The position numbers and the translations under genes are program-made. The notes under the pieces are model-generated. The model was not told where the DNA came from. It searched no databases and was given only the letters and a program-made list of their open reading frames with translations. A stretch of 64,000 nucleotides of DNA, taken from contig NZ_MKTR01000024.1 of the NCBI RefSeq assembly GCF_001898325.1, positions 182,587 to 246,586 of the forward strand, in the 5' to 3' direction. The number at the start of each line of letters is the position of its first letter. The first letter of the stretch is position 1. Source of the DNA: Microbacterium sp. 67-17. Lineage in GTDB: Bacteria; Actinomycetota; Actinomycetes; Actinomycetales; Microbacteriaceae. Shown here piece after piece: positions 56,607 to 64,000 of the stretch.

Positions 56607-57670
56607 GTGACTGGGCGGGCCTGGCATGGCTGGTCGTCCTGTTGGTGGCCAACGCCTTCTTCGTCGGCGCTGAATTCGCTGTCATCTCCGCGCGCAGATC
56701 GCAGATCGAGCCGCTGGCTGAGCGTGGCTCGCGTGCCGCCAAGACCTCGCTCTACGCCATGGAGCATGCAACGCTCATGCTGGCCACCTCGCAGCTGGGT
56801 ATCACCATCTGTTCACTGCTGATCCTGAACGTCTCGGAACCGGCGATTCACCACCTCTTGGCGGTGCCGCTCGAGCTCACCGGGCTGAGCTATGCCGCAG
56901 TCGATGTCATCGCGTTCATCATCGCGCTCGTCGTCGTCTCGTACCTCCACGTCGTCTTCGGCGAGATGGTTCCCAAGAACCTGGCGTTCTCGGTTCCCGA
57001 TCGTGCGGTGCTCATGCTCGCGCCGCCGCTGGTGTGGGTATCGAAGGTCTTCCACCCGGTCATCGTCACCCTCAACTGGATCGCCAATCACGTCGTTCGC
57101 TTGTTCCGGGTCGAGCCCAAGAACGAGGCGACGTCGACCTACACCCTCGAAGAAGTCGCGACGATCGTGGCGCAGTCCCGGATGGAGGGCGTGCTCGAGG
57201 ACACGGCGGGCACCGTCGCGGCAGTCGTCGAGTTCACGGAGAAGAAGGCTCGCGATATCGCTGTGCCTCTTGCAGATCTCTTGACGCTGCCGCAGAACAC
57301 GACGCCCAAGCAGATCGAGCGCGCCGTGGCCAAGAACGGGTTCTCGCGCTACGTCATCGTGGACCCTGCGGGGATTCCGCTTGGGTACGTCCACCTCAAA
57401 GACATCCTGCGCGCCGCTGAGGGTGAGGATGCCGCGACCGACGTTGTGCGGCCGATCGACCCCGCTCGCATCCACCACATGGTTCCGGTGACCGAGAACA
57501 CCGATCTTGAGGATGCGCTTGCGCTCATGCGGGAGCGCGGCCGGCACCTCGCGCAGGTGCGGGACGCGGGCGGCACCATCACCGGTGTTCTGTTCCTCGA
57601 GGATGTCATCGAAGAACTCGTCGGCGAGGTGCAGGATGCCACCCGCCGGGGCTGGCGAAACGAACGGTAG
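56603..57670 (+). CDS. CNNM/CorC-family divalent-cation transporter (second copy, shorter)
   Basis: 355 aa. Same DUF21 membrane domain (FVGAEFAVISARRSQIEPLAERG, ATSQLGITICSLLILN, GEMVPKNLAFSVPD) and a CBS pair (KKARDIAVPLADLLTLP; RYVIVDPAGIPLGYVHLKDILRA; VLFLEDVIEELVGEVQDATRRG), but the CorC C-terminal domain is absent, as in Rv1841c-type partners. The two CNNM proteins may form a heteromeric transporter. GTG 56603 overlaps the previous stop. Ends 10 bp before the converging Old Yellow Enzyme gene. Confidence 0.88.
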   Translation: MSDWAGLAWLVVLLVANAFFVGAEFAVISARRSQIEPLAERGSRAAKTSLYAMEHATLMLATSQLGITICSLLILNVSEPAIHHLLAVPLELTGLSYAAVDVIAFIIALVVVSYLHVVFGEMVPKNLAFSVPDRAVLMLAPPLVWVSKVFHPVIVTLNWIANHVVRLFRVEPKNEATSTYTLEEVATIVAQSRMEGVLEDTAGTVAAVVEFTEKKARDIAVPLADLLTLPQNTTPKQIERAVAKNGFSRYVIVDPAGIPLGYVHLKDILRAAEGEDAATDVVRPIDPARIHHMVPVTENTDLEDALALMRERGRHLAQVRDAGGTITGVLFLEDVIEELVGEVQDATRRGWRNER

Positions 57671-57680
57671 GGGTCCGCGG

Positions 57681-58757
57681 TCACCCCATCCGTGTCAGTC
57701 GGGCCCGCTCGTACTGCGCCGGCCAGTACTCGATGTCATCGCCGAGCTCCGTCGCGGCGCGCAGGGCGAAGTGCGGATCGCGAAGCCACTCGCGCGCCGC
57801 CATGACGGCATCCGCGGCACCCGAGGCGAGAACCTCCTCGGCCTGTGTGCCCGTGGTGATCATCCCCACCGCGCTCACCGGAACGCCCGCGCGCTCTCGC
57901 ACCTCGCGGGCGAACGGCACTTGGTAGCCCGGACCCGCGATGACCCGCTGGTGCGCGACGAGGCCGCCGCTGGAGATGTCGAAGAACACGGCACCGCGCT
58001 GAGCGGCCCAGGCGGCTACCGTCGCGGTATCGGCCACGTCCCAGCCGCCCTCAGCCCAATCCGTGGCCGAGAACCGCACCATGACGGGCGTCGTGGGCGC
58101 GGCAGCGCGAACGGCGTCGATCACCGCGAGCAGCAGCCGGGCTCGGTTCTCGAGCGAGCCGCCGTAGGAATCAGTCCGCTGATTCGACAGCGGCGAGAGG
58201 AACTCGTGGAGCAGGTAGCCGTGCGCGGCGTGCACCTCCAGCACATCGAAGCCGGCCTCGACGCTGCGGCGGGCGGCTGCCGAGAAGTCCTCGACGACCT
58301 TCGCGATTGCGGCGTCATCCATCTCCGCAGGAACGGCGTAGCCGTCGTAGGCGATCGGCGAGGGCGCGAGCGCCTGCCACCCGCCGTCCGCTGCCGGAAC
58401 CGACCCGCGACCTGCTTTCAGCGGAGACCATGTCGACGCCTTCCGGCCTGCGTGCGCGAGCTGGATAGCGGAAAGGGCTCCTCGCGCGCGGATCTCTGCA
58501 GCGATCGGCGCCCAGGCGTCGCGCTGCTTGTCGTTCCAGATACCCGTGTCCTCAGGGCTGATCCGTCCCTCGGGGCTGACCGCGGTCGCCTCGGTCATCA
58601 CCAGGCCCGCGCCGCCGGTCGCGAACGAGCTGAGGTGGGTGAGATGCCACGTGTTCGGCATCCCGTCTACCGAGCTGTACTGACACATGGGGGCGACCCA
58701 CAGGCGGTTGCGCGCCTGCAGAGAACCGATCTCGACGGGGGTGAACAGCAGACTCAT
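57681..58757 (-). CDS. NADH:flavin oxidoreductase, YqjM-type Old Yellow Enzyme
   Basis: 358 aa FMN TIM barrel. N-terminal LFTPVEIGSLQARNRLWVAPMCQYSS with the YqjM/thermophilic-type Cys, HAGRKAS, then VEAGFDVLEVHAAHGYLLHEFLSPLSNQRTD and GGSLENRARLLL, and C-terminal FMN phosphate contacts (MAAREWLRDPHFALRAA). Reduces electron-poor alkenes or related substrates with NAD(P)H. GGAG upstream of ATG 58757. It is divergent from nnrD. Confidence 0.93.
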   Translation of the reverse strand: MSLLFTPVEIGSLQARNRLWVAPMCQYSSVDGMPNTWHLTHLSSFATGGAGLVMTEATAVSPEGRISPEDTGIWNDKQRDAWAPIAAEIRARGALSAIQLAHAGRKASTWSPLKAGRGSVPAADGGWQALAPSPIAYDGYAVPAEMDDAAIAKVVEDFSAAARRSVEAGFDVLEVHAAHGYLLHEFLSPLSNQRTDSYGGSLENRARLLLAVIDAVRAAAPTTPVMVRFSATDWAEGGWDVADTATVAAWAAQRGAVFFDISSGGLVAHQRVIAGPGYQVPFAREVRERAGVPVSAVGMITTGTQAEEVLASGAADAVMAAREWLRDPHFALRAATELGDDIEYWPAQYERARLTRMG

Positions 58758-58771
58758 CGATTCTCCAGAGG

Positions 58772-58777
58772 TAGGGT
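58772..58777 (+). promoter_or_regulatory. Leaderless -10 box of nnrD
   Basis: TAGGGT, 7 nt before the ATG at 58785, giving a leaderless start within the 27-bp divergent spacer to the Old Yellow Enzyme gene. Confidence 0.5.
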
Positions 58778-58784
58778 TGCTCGC

Positions 58785-59636
58785 ATGTTGCGGTCATGGG
58801 CGGCGGATGACGCGACCCGCGTCCTGGGAAGACCAACCGCCCATGACGACAAGTATTCCCGCGGTGTCGTCGGCTTGCGGACCGGGTCACGGCAATTCCC
58901 TGGTGCCGCTGTGCTCGGGGTCGAGGGCGCTTGGCGCACGGGTATCGGCATGGTGCGCTATCTCGGACCGGCGCGACCGACACGGCTCGTGCTGGCGCGG
59001 CGTCCCGAGACCGTCACAGCTGGCGGCCGCGTCCAGGCGTGGGTCATTGGTTCGGGTACGAGCTCCGCGGATCGGACGGATGCCGAGACGCGCATGTTGC
59101 GCGAGGTTCTCGACGGACCTGATCCTGTCGTTGTCGATGCCGGCGCGCTCGATCTTGCGGCATCCGCCACAGCTCCGGTAGTCATCACACCGCATGCCGG
59201 GGAGCATGCGAAGCTCCGCTTTGCGCTCGGACTCGACCCGGATGGTGCCCGCAGCGCGGCGGGTGCAGCAGAGACCGCTGTGGCACTCGGGTCCGTGGTG
59301 CTGCTGAAGGGCGCCACGACGATCGTGGCATCCCCGGAGGGCTGGGAGTGCGCGATCGAAGCCCCGACGTCATGGCTCGCCACTGCCGGGACCGGGGACG
59401 TCCTGGCAGGCATCCTCGGGGCCGTCACAGCCGGGGCTGTTGCGCGACGCGCATCGGTCTCGCTCGCCGCGTGTGCGGCGACTGCTGCGTGGCTTCATGG
59501 CCAGGCCGCCCAGACCGCGTCGGAGGCCGTGGCCGGCGGACCGATCACGGCGCTGGATGTCGCCGAGCATCTTCCGGTCGTGGTGGGCCGCCTTCTCGCG
59601 GGCCCGCACACGACGCCAATGCTCATCGAATCGTGA
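58785..59636 (+). CDS. nnrD: ADP-dependent NAD(P)H-hydrate dehydratase
   Basis: 283 aa. Ribokinase-like C-domain of the NAD(P)HX repair pair: HDDKYSRGVVGLRTGSRQFPGAAVLG, ITPHAGEHAKL, VVLLKGATTIVA and the ATP/ADP-binding TAGTGDVLAGILGA. The epimerase (NnrE) domain, often fused N-terminally, is absent, so the epimerase must be encoded elsewhere. It recycles damaged NADH/NADPH hydrates, logical beside the flavin oxidoreductase. ATG 58785 is the leaderless start; much longer upstream in-frame sequence is the converging enzyme's antisense. Confidence 0.92.
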   Translation: MLRSWAADDATRVLGRPTAHDDKYSRGVVGLRTGSRQFPGAAVLGVEGAWRTGIGMVRYLGPARPTRLVLARRPETVTAGGRVQAWVIGSGTSSADRTDAETRMLREVLDGPDPVVVDAGALDLAASATAPVVITPHAGEHAKLRFALGLDPDGARSAAGAAETAVALGSVVLLKGATTIVASPEGWECAIEAPTSWLATAGTGDVLAGILGAVTAGAVARRASVSLAACAATAAWLHGQAAQTASEAVAGGPITALDVAEHLPVVVGRLLAGPHTTPMLIES

Positions 59637-59680
59637 TCGGCGCGACGGGCGTGCTGACGGGGCGGACCCCGCCGCTTCCG

Positions 59681-59686
59681 TAGGAT
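59681..59686 (+). promoter_or_regulatory. Leaderless -10 box of the GT87 gene
   Basis: TAGGAT, 6 nt before the GTG at 59693, the same hexamer as at 7587 and 27987. Confidence 0.55.
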
Positions 59687-59692
59687 GGTTGC

Positions 59693-60973
59693 GTGGCACG
59701 GCGGGGTTGGATGTGGGTGGCGTTCGCCCTCGTACACGGATTCGTTGCAGTAGCGGGGTACCAGCTGCCCAACGCACCGATGGGTGACGTGTACTTGGTC
59801 TACGAGCCGTGGTCGGGCTGCGCACTCGGCATCATGGATTACTGCGGGACGTCCGGACGGCAGATCGTCGGGATTACCGAGCCGTGGGTCTATCCCGTTC
59901 TGGCCCTCATACCCATGCTCGCGGCGTGGCTGTTCGAGGCCGCAGTGTCGTACACACCGGCCTGGGCGATCCTGGTGACCCTGGTGGACGCCGTCGCGTT
60001 CGCCGTGCTGCTCGGCGATGCGCGGTCTCGCGGTCGGGCGCTGGCCGCCGCGTTCTGGCTCACCTTCATGGTTGCGCTCGGGCCCGTGGGTATGTATCGC
60101 CTGGAAGGGATCACGGTTCCGCTGGCGATCATGGGATGCCTGTGGCTCGTTCGCCGGCCGTGGCTCGGATCAGCATTGCTTGCCGCCGGCACCTGGATCA
60201 AGGTGTGGCCCGCAGCCCTGCTGGCGGCAGCCCTTGTCGCGGTGCGACGTCGCCTCGCCATCGTCGGCGGTGCCGTCATCGTATCGGCGGCCACCATCGC
60301 GGTGGTGCTCGCGCTCGGCGGCGGGCGGTATCTGTTCGGCTTCATCAGCGACCAGACCGGCAGGGGTTTGCAGATTGAGGCTCCCGTGTCCGCCGTGTAC
60401 CTGTGGTTCTCGGCGCTCGATGTCGCCGGTTCCCAGGTGTACTACTCCAGCGACCTGCTCACGTTCCAGGTCACCGGCCCCGGCGTCGACGCCGTAGTTG
60501 CCCTCATGACACCGCTGCTGGCGGCTTCCGTGCTTGCATTGCTGCTGCTCGGGGTGTGGGGAGTGCGCCGTGGAGCGCACATCGTGCGGCTGTATCCGGC
60601 ACTGGCGTTCGCCCTGGTTCTCGCCTTCATCGTCGTGAACAAGGTCGGCTCGCCCCAGTACATGACCTGGATCGTGGCGCCTCTGGTCTACGGGCTCGTG
60701 GTTGACCGTGCGACCTGGCTGCGGCCCGCCGCCTTCGCGGTGGCGGCCGGGCTTCTGACGCAGATCGTCTACCCGATCTACTACAACTTCCTCATGACGG
60801 ACCACCCTGCTCCCGGGGTCGTCGCCTTGCTCACGGCGCGAAACCTTGCCCTCGTGGTGATGTTCGCGTGGTCGGTCATCCACCTGGTGCGCATTGCCCG
60901 CGAGGGCGGGTCTGCCTCGGCACGGGCGCCGCACAGACGCCCTGCATCCGTCAGCGAAAGGTCTGCCTCATGA
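59693..60973 (+). CDS. GT87-type polytopic glycosyltransferase (DUF2029, mannosyltransferase-like)
   Basis: 426 aa, about ten to eleven transmembrane helices. Contains the family's DVYLVYEPWSGCALGI loop with acidic residues (the usual catalytic position), LEGITVPLAIMG, GTWIKVWPAALLAAAL and NKVGSPQYMTWIVAPL, the last matching the GT-C signature of polyprenol-phosphate-mannose-dependent transferases. Likely extends lipoglycans using a polyprenol-linked sugar outside the membrane; acceptor unknown. Ends overlapping the thiamine-binding gene (ATGA). Confidence 0.82.
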   Translation: MARRGWMWVAFALVHGFVAVAGYQLPNAPMGDVYLVYEPWSGCALGIMDYCGTSGRQIVGITEPWVYPVLALIPMLAAWLFEAAVSYTPAWAILVTLVDAVAFAVLLGDARSRGRALAAAFWLTFMVALGPVGMYRLEGITVPLAIMGCLWLVRRPWLGSALLAAGTWIKVWPAALLAAALVAVRRRLAIVGGAVIVSAATIAVVLALGGGRYLFGFISDQTGRGLQIEAPVSAVYLWFSALDVAGSQVYYSSDLLTFQVTGPGVDAVVALMTPLLAASVLALLLLGVWGVRRGAHIVRLYPALAFALVLAFIVVNKVGSPQYMTWIVAPLVYGLVVDRATWLRPAAFAVAAGLLTQIVYPIYYNFLMTDHPAPGVVALLTARNLALVVMFAWSVIHLVRIAREGGSASARAPHRRPASVSERSAS

Positions 60974-61278
60974 TCGTTGCCTTCTCCGTCGCCCCGAGTG
61001 GCACAGGGCGTGCCGACGGTTCTGTTCACGATGCCGTCGCCGCGGCGGTACGGATCGTTCGGGAGTCGGGTCTGCCGCACCGTACGTCCTCGATGTTCAC
61101 CGAGATCGAGGGGGAGTGGGACGAGGTGTTCACGGTCGTGAAGGCTGCCACCGAGGCGGTCGGCGCGCACGGTTCACGGGTCTCGCTCGTGCTCAAGGCC
61201 GACATCCGCCCGGGCTATACCGGCGAACTCGACGGAAAGCTCGAGCGCCTCGAGCAGGCCCTCAGCAACGAGGACTGA
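60970..61278 (+). CDS. Thiamine-binding (MTH1187/YkoF-like) protein
   Basis: 102 aa. IVAFSVAPSGTG start, then VHDAVAAAVRIVRESGLPHR, FTEIEGEWDEVFTVVKAATEAV and VSLVLKADIRPGYTGELDGKLERLEQAL, matching the ferredoxin-like MTH1187 family that binds thiamine. Possibly a chaperone or sensor for thiamine in the cytosol. Translationally coupled to the GT87 gene; ends 18 bp before the converging metX. The ATG 60970 start excludes the long upstream frame, which is GT87 in another phase. Confidence 0.88.
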   Translation: MIVAFSVAPSGTGRADGSVHDAVAAAVRIVRESGLPHRTSSMFTEIEGEWDEVFTVVKAATEAVGAHGSRVSLVLKADIRPGYTGELDGKLERLEQALSNED

Positions 61279-61296
61279 CGCCGCCGGACTGCGCGA

Positions 61297-62502
61297 TCAG
61301 CTCTCCAGGAGCCGGCGCAGATGGGTGCTCACTGTCGGTGTCTCGATGAGGAAGCCGTCATGGCCGAAGTCGCTCGAGATGACCGCAGCCTGGTCTCCGT
61401 CGAGGCTGGTGCGGATGCCGCGGGCGATGCGATGCTGTCCCTCGATGGGGAAGAGCCTGTCGCTGTCGATGCCGACAACGAGCGCGGTGGCGCTCACGCG
61501 AGCCAGGGCATCTTCGATGCCGCCGCGATCGCGGCCGACGTCGTGGGAGTTCATCGCCTCCACGAGCGTGATGTAGGTGTTCGCGTCGAAGCGGCGCGTG
61601 AAGCGGTTGCCGTGGAAATCGAGGTACGACTCGACCGCGAACCGGCCGCCGTTGCCCAGCGGGCTGACCTCTGACTGCCAGGAGCGTTGGAAGCGCTGGT
61701 TGAGCTCGGTCGGTGACCGGTAGTTCAGCAGGGCCATGCGCCGTGCAAGCGCGAGCCCGCGGTGGGGGCCGTCGCCGTCAGCGGCATCGTAGTACTCGCC
61801 GCCCTGGAAGCGCGGGTCGACCCGGATCGCATCGAGCTGCACCGAATTGAGGGCGATCTGGTCGGCGGTGTTCGCCGGGGGAGCAGACAGTACGGCGACC
61901 CGCTCGAGCCGGTCGGGGTATTCGATCGCCCACTCGAGTGCATGCATCCCGCCCATCGAGCCGCCGATGACAGCTGCCCACACGTCGATGCCGAGAGCGT
62001 CGGCGAGCTGCCGTTGCGCGTGGACCTGGTCGCGGATCGTGAGGTACGGGAACCGCGCTGCCCATTCGTACCCGTCGGGTGCGATCGTCGCAGGTCCGGT
62101 CGACCCCTGGCATCCGCCCAGCATGTTCGGAGCGACCACGAACCAGCGGTTCGTGTCGATGGCGCTTCCGGGCCCGACGATCCCGTCCCACCAGCCGTCG
62201 GTGGGATGCCCCGGGCCTGCTGGTCCGCGCACGTGCGAGTCGCCGGTCAGCGCGTGGAGAATCAGGATCGCGTTGTCCCGCCCGGGGGAGAGTTCGCCCC
62301 ACGTCTCGAAGGCGAGGCGGTAGGCGGGAAGCTCGGCGCCGCCCTCCGTCCGGAAGGTGCCGAACGCGGCGAAGCGGCGGTCGCCGGCGGGGTCGCCGTC
62401 ACGCCAGGCGCCTGTCGCCGGGGGCCTGCCCAGGAGGAGGCGCGCGTCGGCCTCGGTCACGGGCGATGAGGGCACCGTGTCTTCCGAGGTCTGCCAGTCC
62501 AT
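61297..62502 (-). CDS. metX: Homoserine O-acetyltransferase
   Basis: 401 aa alpha/beta hydrolase. Nucleophile Ser182 in IGGSMGGMHALEW, the DGWWDGIVGPG oxyanion-side motif, and a C-terminal GIDSDRLFP/FGHDGFLIET supplying Asp and His. Transfers an acetyl group to homoserine, committing it to methionine. The MetX-type TRFVVAPN-like segment is present as WFVVAPNMLGG. With metY (next gene upstream on the same strand) it forms the direct sulfhydrylation route; homocysteine links to ahcY. A GGGAGA ribosome site lies upstream of ATG 62502. Confidence 0.95.
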   Translation of the reverse strand: MDWQTSEDTVPSSPVTEADARLLLGRPPATGAWRDGDPAGDRRFAAFGTFRTEGGAELPAYRLAFETWGELSPGRDNAILILHALTGDSHVRGPAGPGHPTDGWWDGIVGPGSAIDTNRWFVVAPNMLGGCQGSTGPATIAPDGYEWAARFPYLTIRDQVHAQRQLADALGIDVWAAVIGGSMGGMHALEWAIEYPDRLERVAVLSAPPANTADQIALNSVQLDAIRVDPRFQGGEYYDAADGDGPHRGLALARRMALLNYRSPTELNQRFQRSWQSEVSPLGNGGRFAVESYLDFHGNRFTRRFDANTYITLVEAMNSHDVGRDRGGIEDALARVSATALVVGIDSDRLFPIEGQHRIARGIRTSLDGDQAAVISSDFGHDGFLIETPTVSTHLRRLLES

Positions 62503-62571
62503 TCACCCATTCTCCCGGGTCTGCCCCGGCTCCCGTCGCAATATGACGTTTCCCGCGTCCGGACTCGAACG

Positions 62572-62631
62572 CCGAAGGGTCGCAACTCGCCGCTGGATCG
62601 GGGATCCGTGCGGCGTGTCGCGACCCTTCGG
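62572..62631 (-). terminator. Long nested hairpin between metY and metX
   Basis: A 12-bp perfect outer stem (CCGAAGGGTCGC 62572-62583 with GCGACCCTTCGG 62620-62631) encloses a 6-bp stem (CGCCGC/GCGGCG) and a GGATC/GATCC apex. On the minus strand it lies 15 bp after the metY stop and 70 bp before metX. There is no T run, so a partial terminator, processing site or attenuator are all possible. Confidence 0.6.
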
Positions 62632-62645
62632 GCGCGAGACGCAGG

Positions 62646-63968
62646 TCAGGCGTTGGCTGCTGCTCCGACGCTGCGGGCCGCGGCGAGGGCCTGGGCGAGG
62701 TCAGCCTTCAGGTCCTCGATGTTCTCGAGACCGACCGAGAGGCGAACGAGGCCCGGCGTAACGCCTGCCGTGAGCTGCTGCTCGGGCGTGAGCTGCGAGT
62801 GGGTCGTGGATGCCGGGTGGATCACGAGCGAGCGCACGTCACCGATGTTGGCCAGGTGGCTGAACAGCTCGAGCGAGTCGACGAACGCGCGACCGGCGTC
62901 GACACCGCCCTTGAGCTCGAACGAGAGCACGGCACCGACACCCTTGGGTGCATAGGTGTTCGCAGCGGAGTACCACGGTGAGGTCGGCAGACCCGAGTAG
63001 TTCACCGATGCGACGTCATCCTGGTTCTCGAGCCACTCCGCGATCTCCTGCGCGTTCTGCACGTGACGCTCAATACGCAGCGAGAGCGTCTCGATGCCCT
63101 GCAGCAGCAGCCAGGCGCTGATCGGGGAGATGGACGAACCCAGGTCGCGCAGCAGTTGCACGCGCGCCTTGATGATGTAGGCGATGCCGTCGCCGACCGC
63201 GGTCGTGTAGGACGCGCCGTGGTAGGAGGGGTCCGGCTCGGTCAGACCGGGGAACTTCTCGACGTTCTGCGACCAGGCGAACTTTCCGCCGTCGACGATG
63301 ATGCCGCCGATGGTGGTGCCGTGACCGCCGAGGAACTTCGTCGCCGAGTGGATGACGATGTCGGCGCCATGCTCAAGGGGACGGATGAGGAACGGGGTGG
63401 CGATCGTGTTGTCGACGATCAGCGGCACGCCGTTCTCGTGTGCGACGGCCGAGACCGAACGGATGTCGAGCACGTTGATCTTCGGGTTGCCGATGGTCTC
63501 GGCGAAGAAGAGCTTGGTGTTGGGGCGGACGGCGCGACGCCATTCCTCGGGGTCGTCCTGGTTCTCAACGAAGGTCGTCTCGATGCCGAGCTTGGCGAGC
63601 GTGTACTTGAAGAGGTTGTAGGTGCCGCCGTAGATCGAGCTCGACGAGACGATGTGGTCGCCGGCCTGCGCGATGTTCAGCACGGCGAAGGTCTCAGCGG
63701 CCTGACCGGACGAGACGAGGAGGGCGCCACTGCCACCCTCGAGCGCCGCGACACGCTGCTCCACGACATCCTGCGTCGGGTTCATGATGCGGGTGTAGAT
63801 GTTGCCGGACTCGGCCAGAGCGAACAGGTTCTGGGCGTGGTCGGCGTTGTCGAACACGTATGAGGTGGTCTGGTAGATCGGGGTCGCGCGCGACTTCGTG
63901 GTCGGGTCGGGGGCGGCGCCGGAGTGGATCTGCTTGGTCTCGAACTTCCAGTTCTCGGGTGCGGACAT
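62646..63968 (-). CDS. metY: O-acetylhomoserine sulfhydrylase (PLP-dependent)
   Basis: 440 aa Cys/Met-metabolism PLP enzyme. Schiff-base Lys211 in HSATKFLGGHGTT, YTRIMNPTQDVVEQRVAALEGG with the PLP-phosphate Tyr/Arg of the neighbouring subunit, SSSIYGGTYNLF, and VDNTIATPFLIRPLEHGADIVIH. It makes homocysteine from O-acetylhomoserine and sulfide; the MetX product is its substrate. AAGGAGCACCTC precedes ATG 63968; the promoter lies beyond the window edge. Followed by the nested hairpin and metX. Confidence 0.96.
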   Translation of the reverse strand: MSAPENWKFETKQIHSGAAPDPTTKSRATPIYQTTSYVFDNADHAQNLFALAESGNIYTRIMNPTQDVVEQRVAALEGGSGALLVSSGQAAETFAVLNIAQAGDHIVSSSSIYGGTYNLFKYTLAKLGIETTFVENQDDPEEWRRAVRPNTKLFFAETIGNPKINVLDIRSVSAVAHENGVPLIVDNTIATPFLIRPLEHGADIVIHSATKFLGGHGTTIGGIIVDGGKFAWSQNVEKFPGLTEPDPSYHGASYTTAVGDGIAYIIKARVQLLRDLGSSISPISAWLLLQGIETLSLRIERHVQNAQEIAEWLENQDDVASVNYSGLPTSPWYSAANTYAPKGVGAVLSFELKGGVDAGRAFVDSLELFSHLANIGDVRSLVIHPASTTHSQLTPEQQLTAGVTPGLVRLSVGLENIEDLKADLAQALAAARSVGAAANA

Positions 63969-64000
63969 GAGGTGCTCCTTGCGTCTTCGGGGTCGGTCGG

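Noticed and set aside
62555..62575. tRNA-like TTCGAGTCC on the minus strand next to the metY-metX hairpin
   Set aside because: No cloverleaf: the T-arm stem does not pair, and there is no anticodon or acceptor stem.
62503..62645. SAM riboswitch upstream of metX
   Set aside because: The sequence lacks the conserved core of SAM riboswitch classes; only a long hairpin is present. The leader of metY lies outside the window and cannot be judged.

Overview
This is a gene-dense, roughly 68-70% G+C chromosomal window from a high-GC Gram-positive actinobacterium. Two WhiB proteins, MtrAB-LpqB, PdtaS, a SigH/SigR-type sigma factor with a zinc anti-sigma factor, actinobacterial Kgd and GuaB1, and many leaderless genes all point there. 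The protein sequences and the local gene order suggest Microbacteriaceae, probably Microbacterium (inference; no database was searched). I see no rRNA, tRNA, CRISPR array, insertion sequence or prophage.

Layout. (1) 1-7957, cell envelope and development: a truncated O-antigen-ligase-like polytopic protein, manA, a WhiB2-type regulator, a 998-aa membrane glycosyltransferase, its DUF5719 partner, a zincin-like protein and a DUF3499 protein. (2) 8002-20584: ahcY, then an RDD / SpoIIM / DUF58 / MoxR / DUF4350 / DUF4129 / polytopic-protein membrane module. It is split by a furA-katG-aquaporin cassette (about 11.3-15.1 kb). (3) 20800-26555: mtrA-mtrB-lpqB, a ComF-type phosphoribosyltransferase and hpf. 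(4) 26625-30885: a TPM-less coiled-coil protein and a three-gene MacAB-like ABC exporter. (5) 31197-40479: secA, an aminotransferase, an Rv3235-family protein, two small unknowns, a SAF/CpaE-like ATPase pair, pdtaS and whiB1. (6) 40691-49811: a small membrane protein, bcp, rsgA, aroA, sigH/rsrA, an aminoacyl-phospholipid synthase with an alpha/beta hydrolase, and a diacylglycerol-kinase-like enzyme. (7) 49820-64000, metabolism: kgd, guaB1, two CNNM transporters, an Old Yellow Enzyme, nnrD, a GT87 transferase, a thiamine-binding protein, metX and metY.

Much of the order (whiB2/manA/DUF3499, ahcY, mtrAB-lpqB-comF-hpf-secA, Rv3235, pdtaS, whiB1, rsgA, aroA, sigH-rsrA) matches from memory the Mycobacterium tuberculosis Rv3219-Rv3260 block, so most of the window is conserved actinobacterial backbone. 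Non-core items are the katG cassette, the SAF/CpaE pair, the ABC trio and the lipid synthase/hydrolase pair.

Regulation is unusually readable. About fifteen genes have a TANNNT -10 box only 6-9 nt before the start codon, implying leaderless mRNAs. The sigma-factor gene has an exact GGAAT-N18-GTT autoregulatory promoter, and furA has a perfect inverted repeat over its -35. The heptamer GGCATCC/GGATGCC is strongly over-represented across the window.
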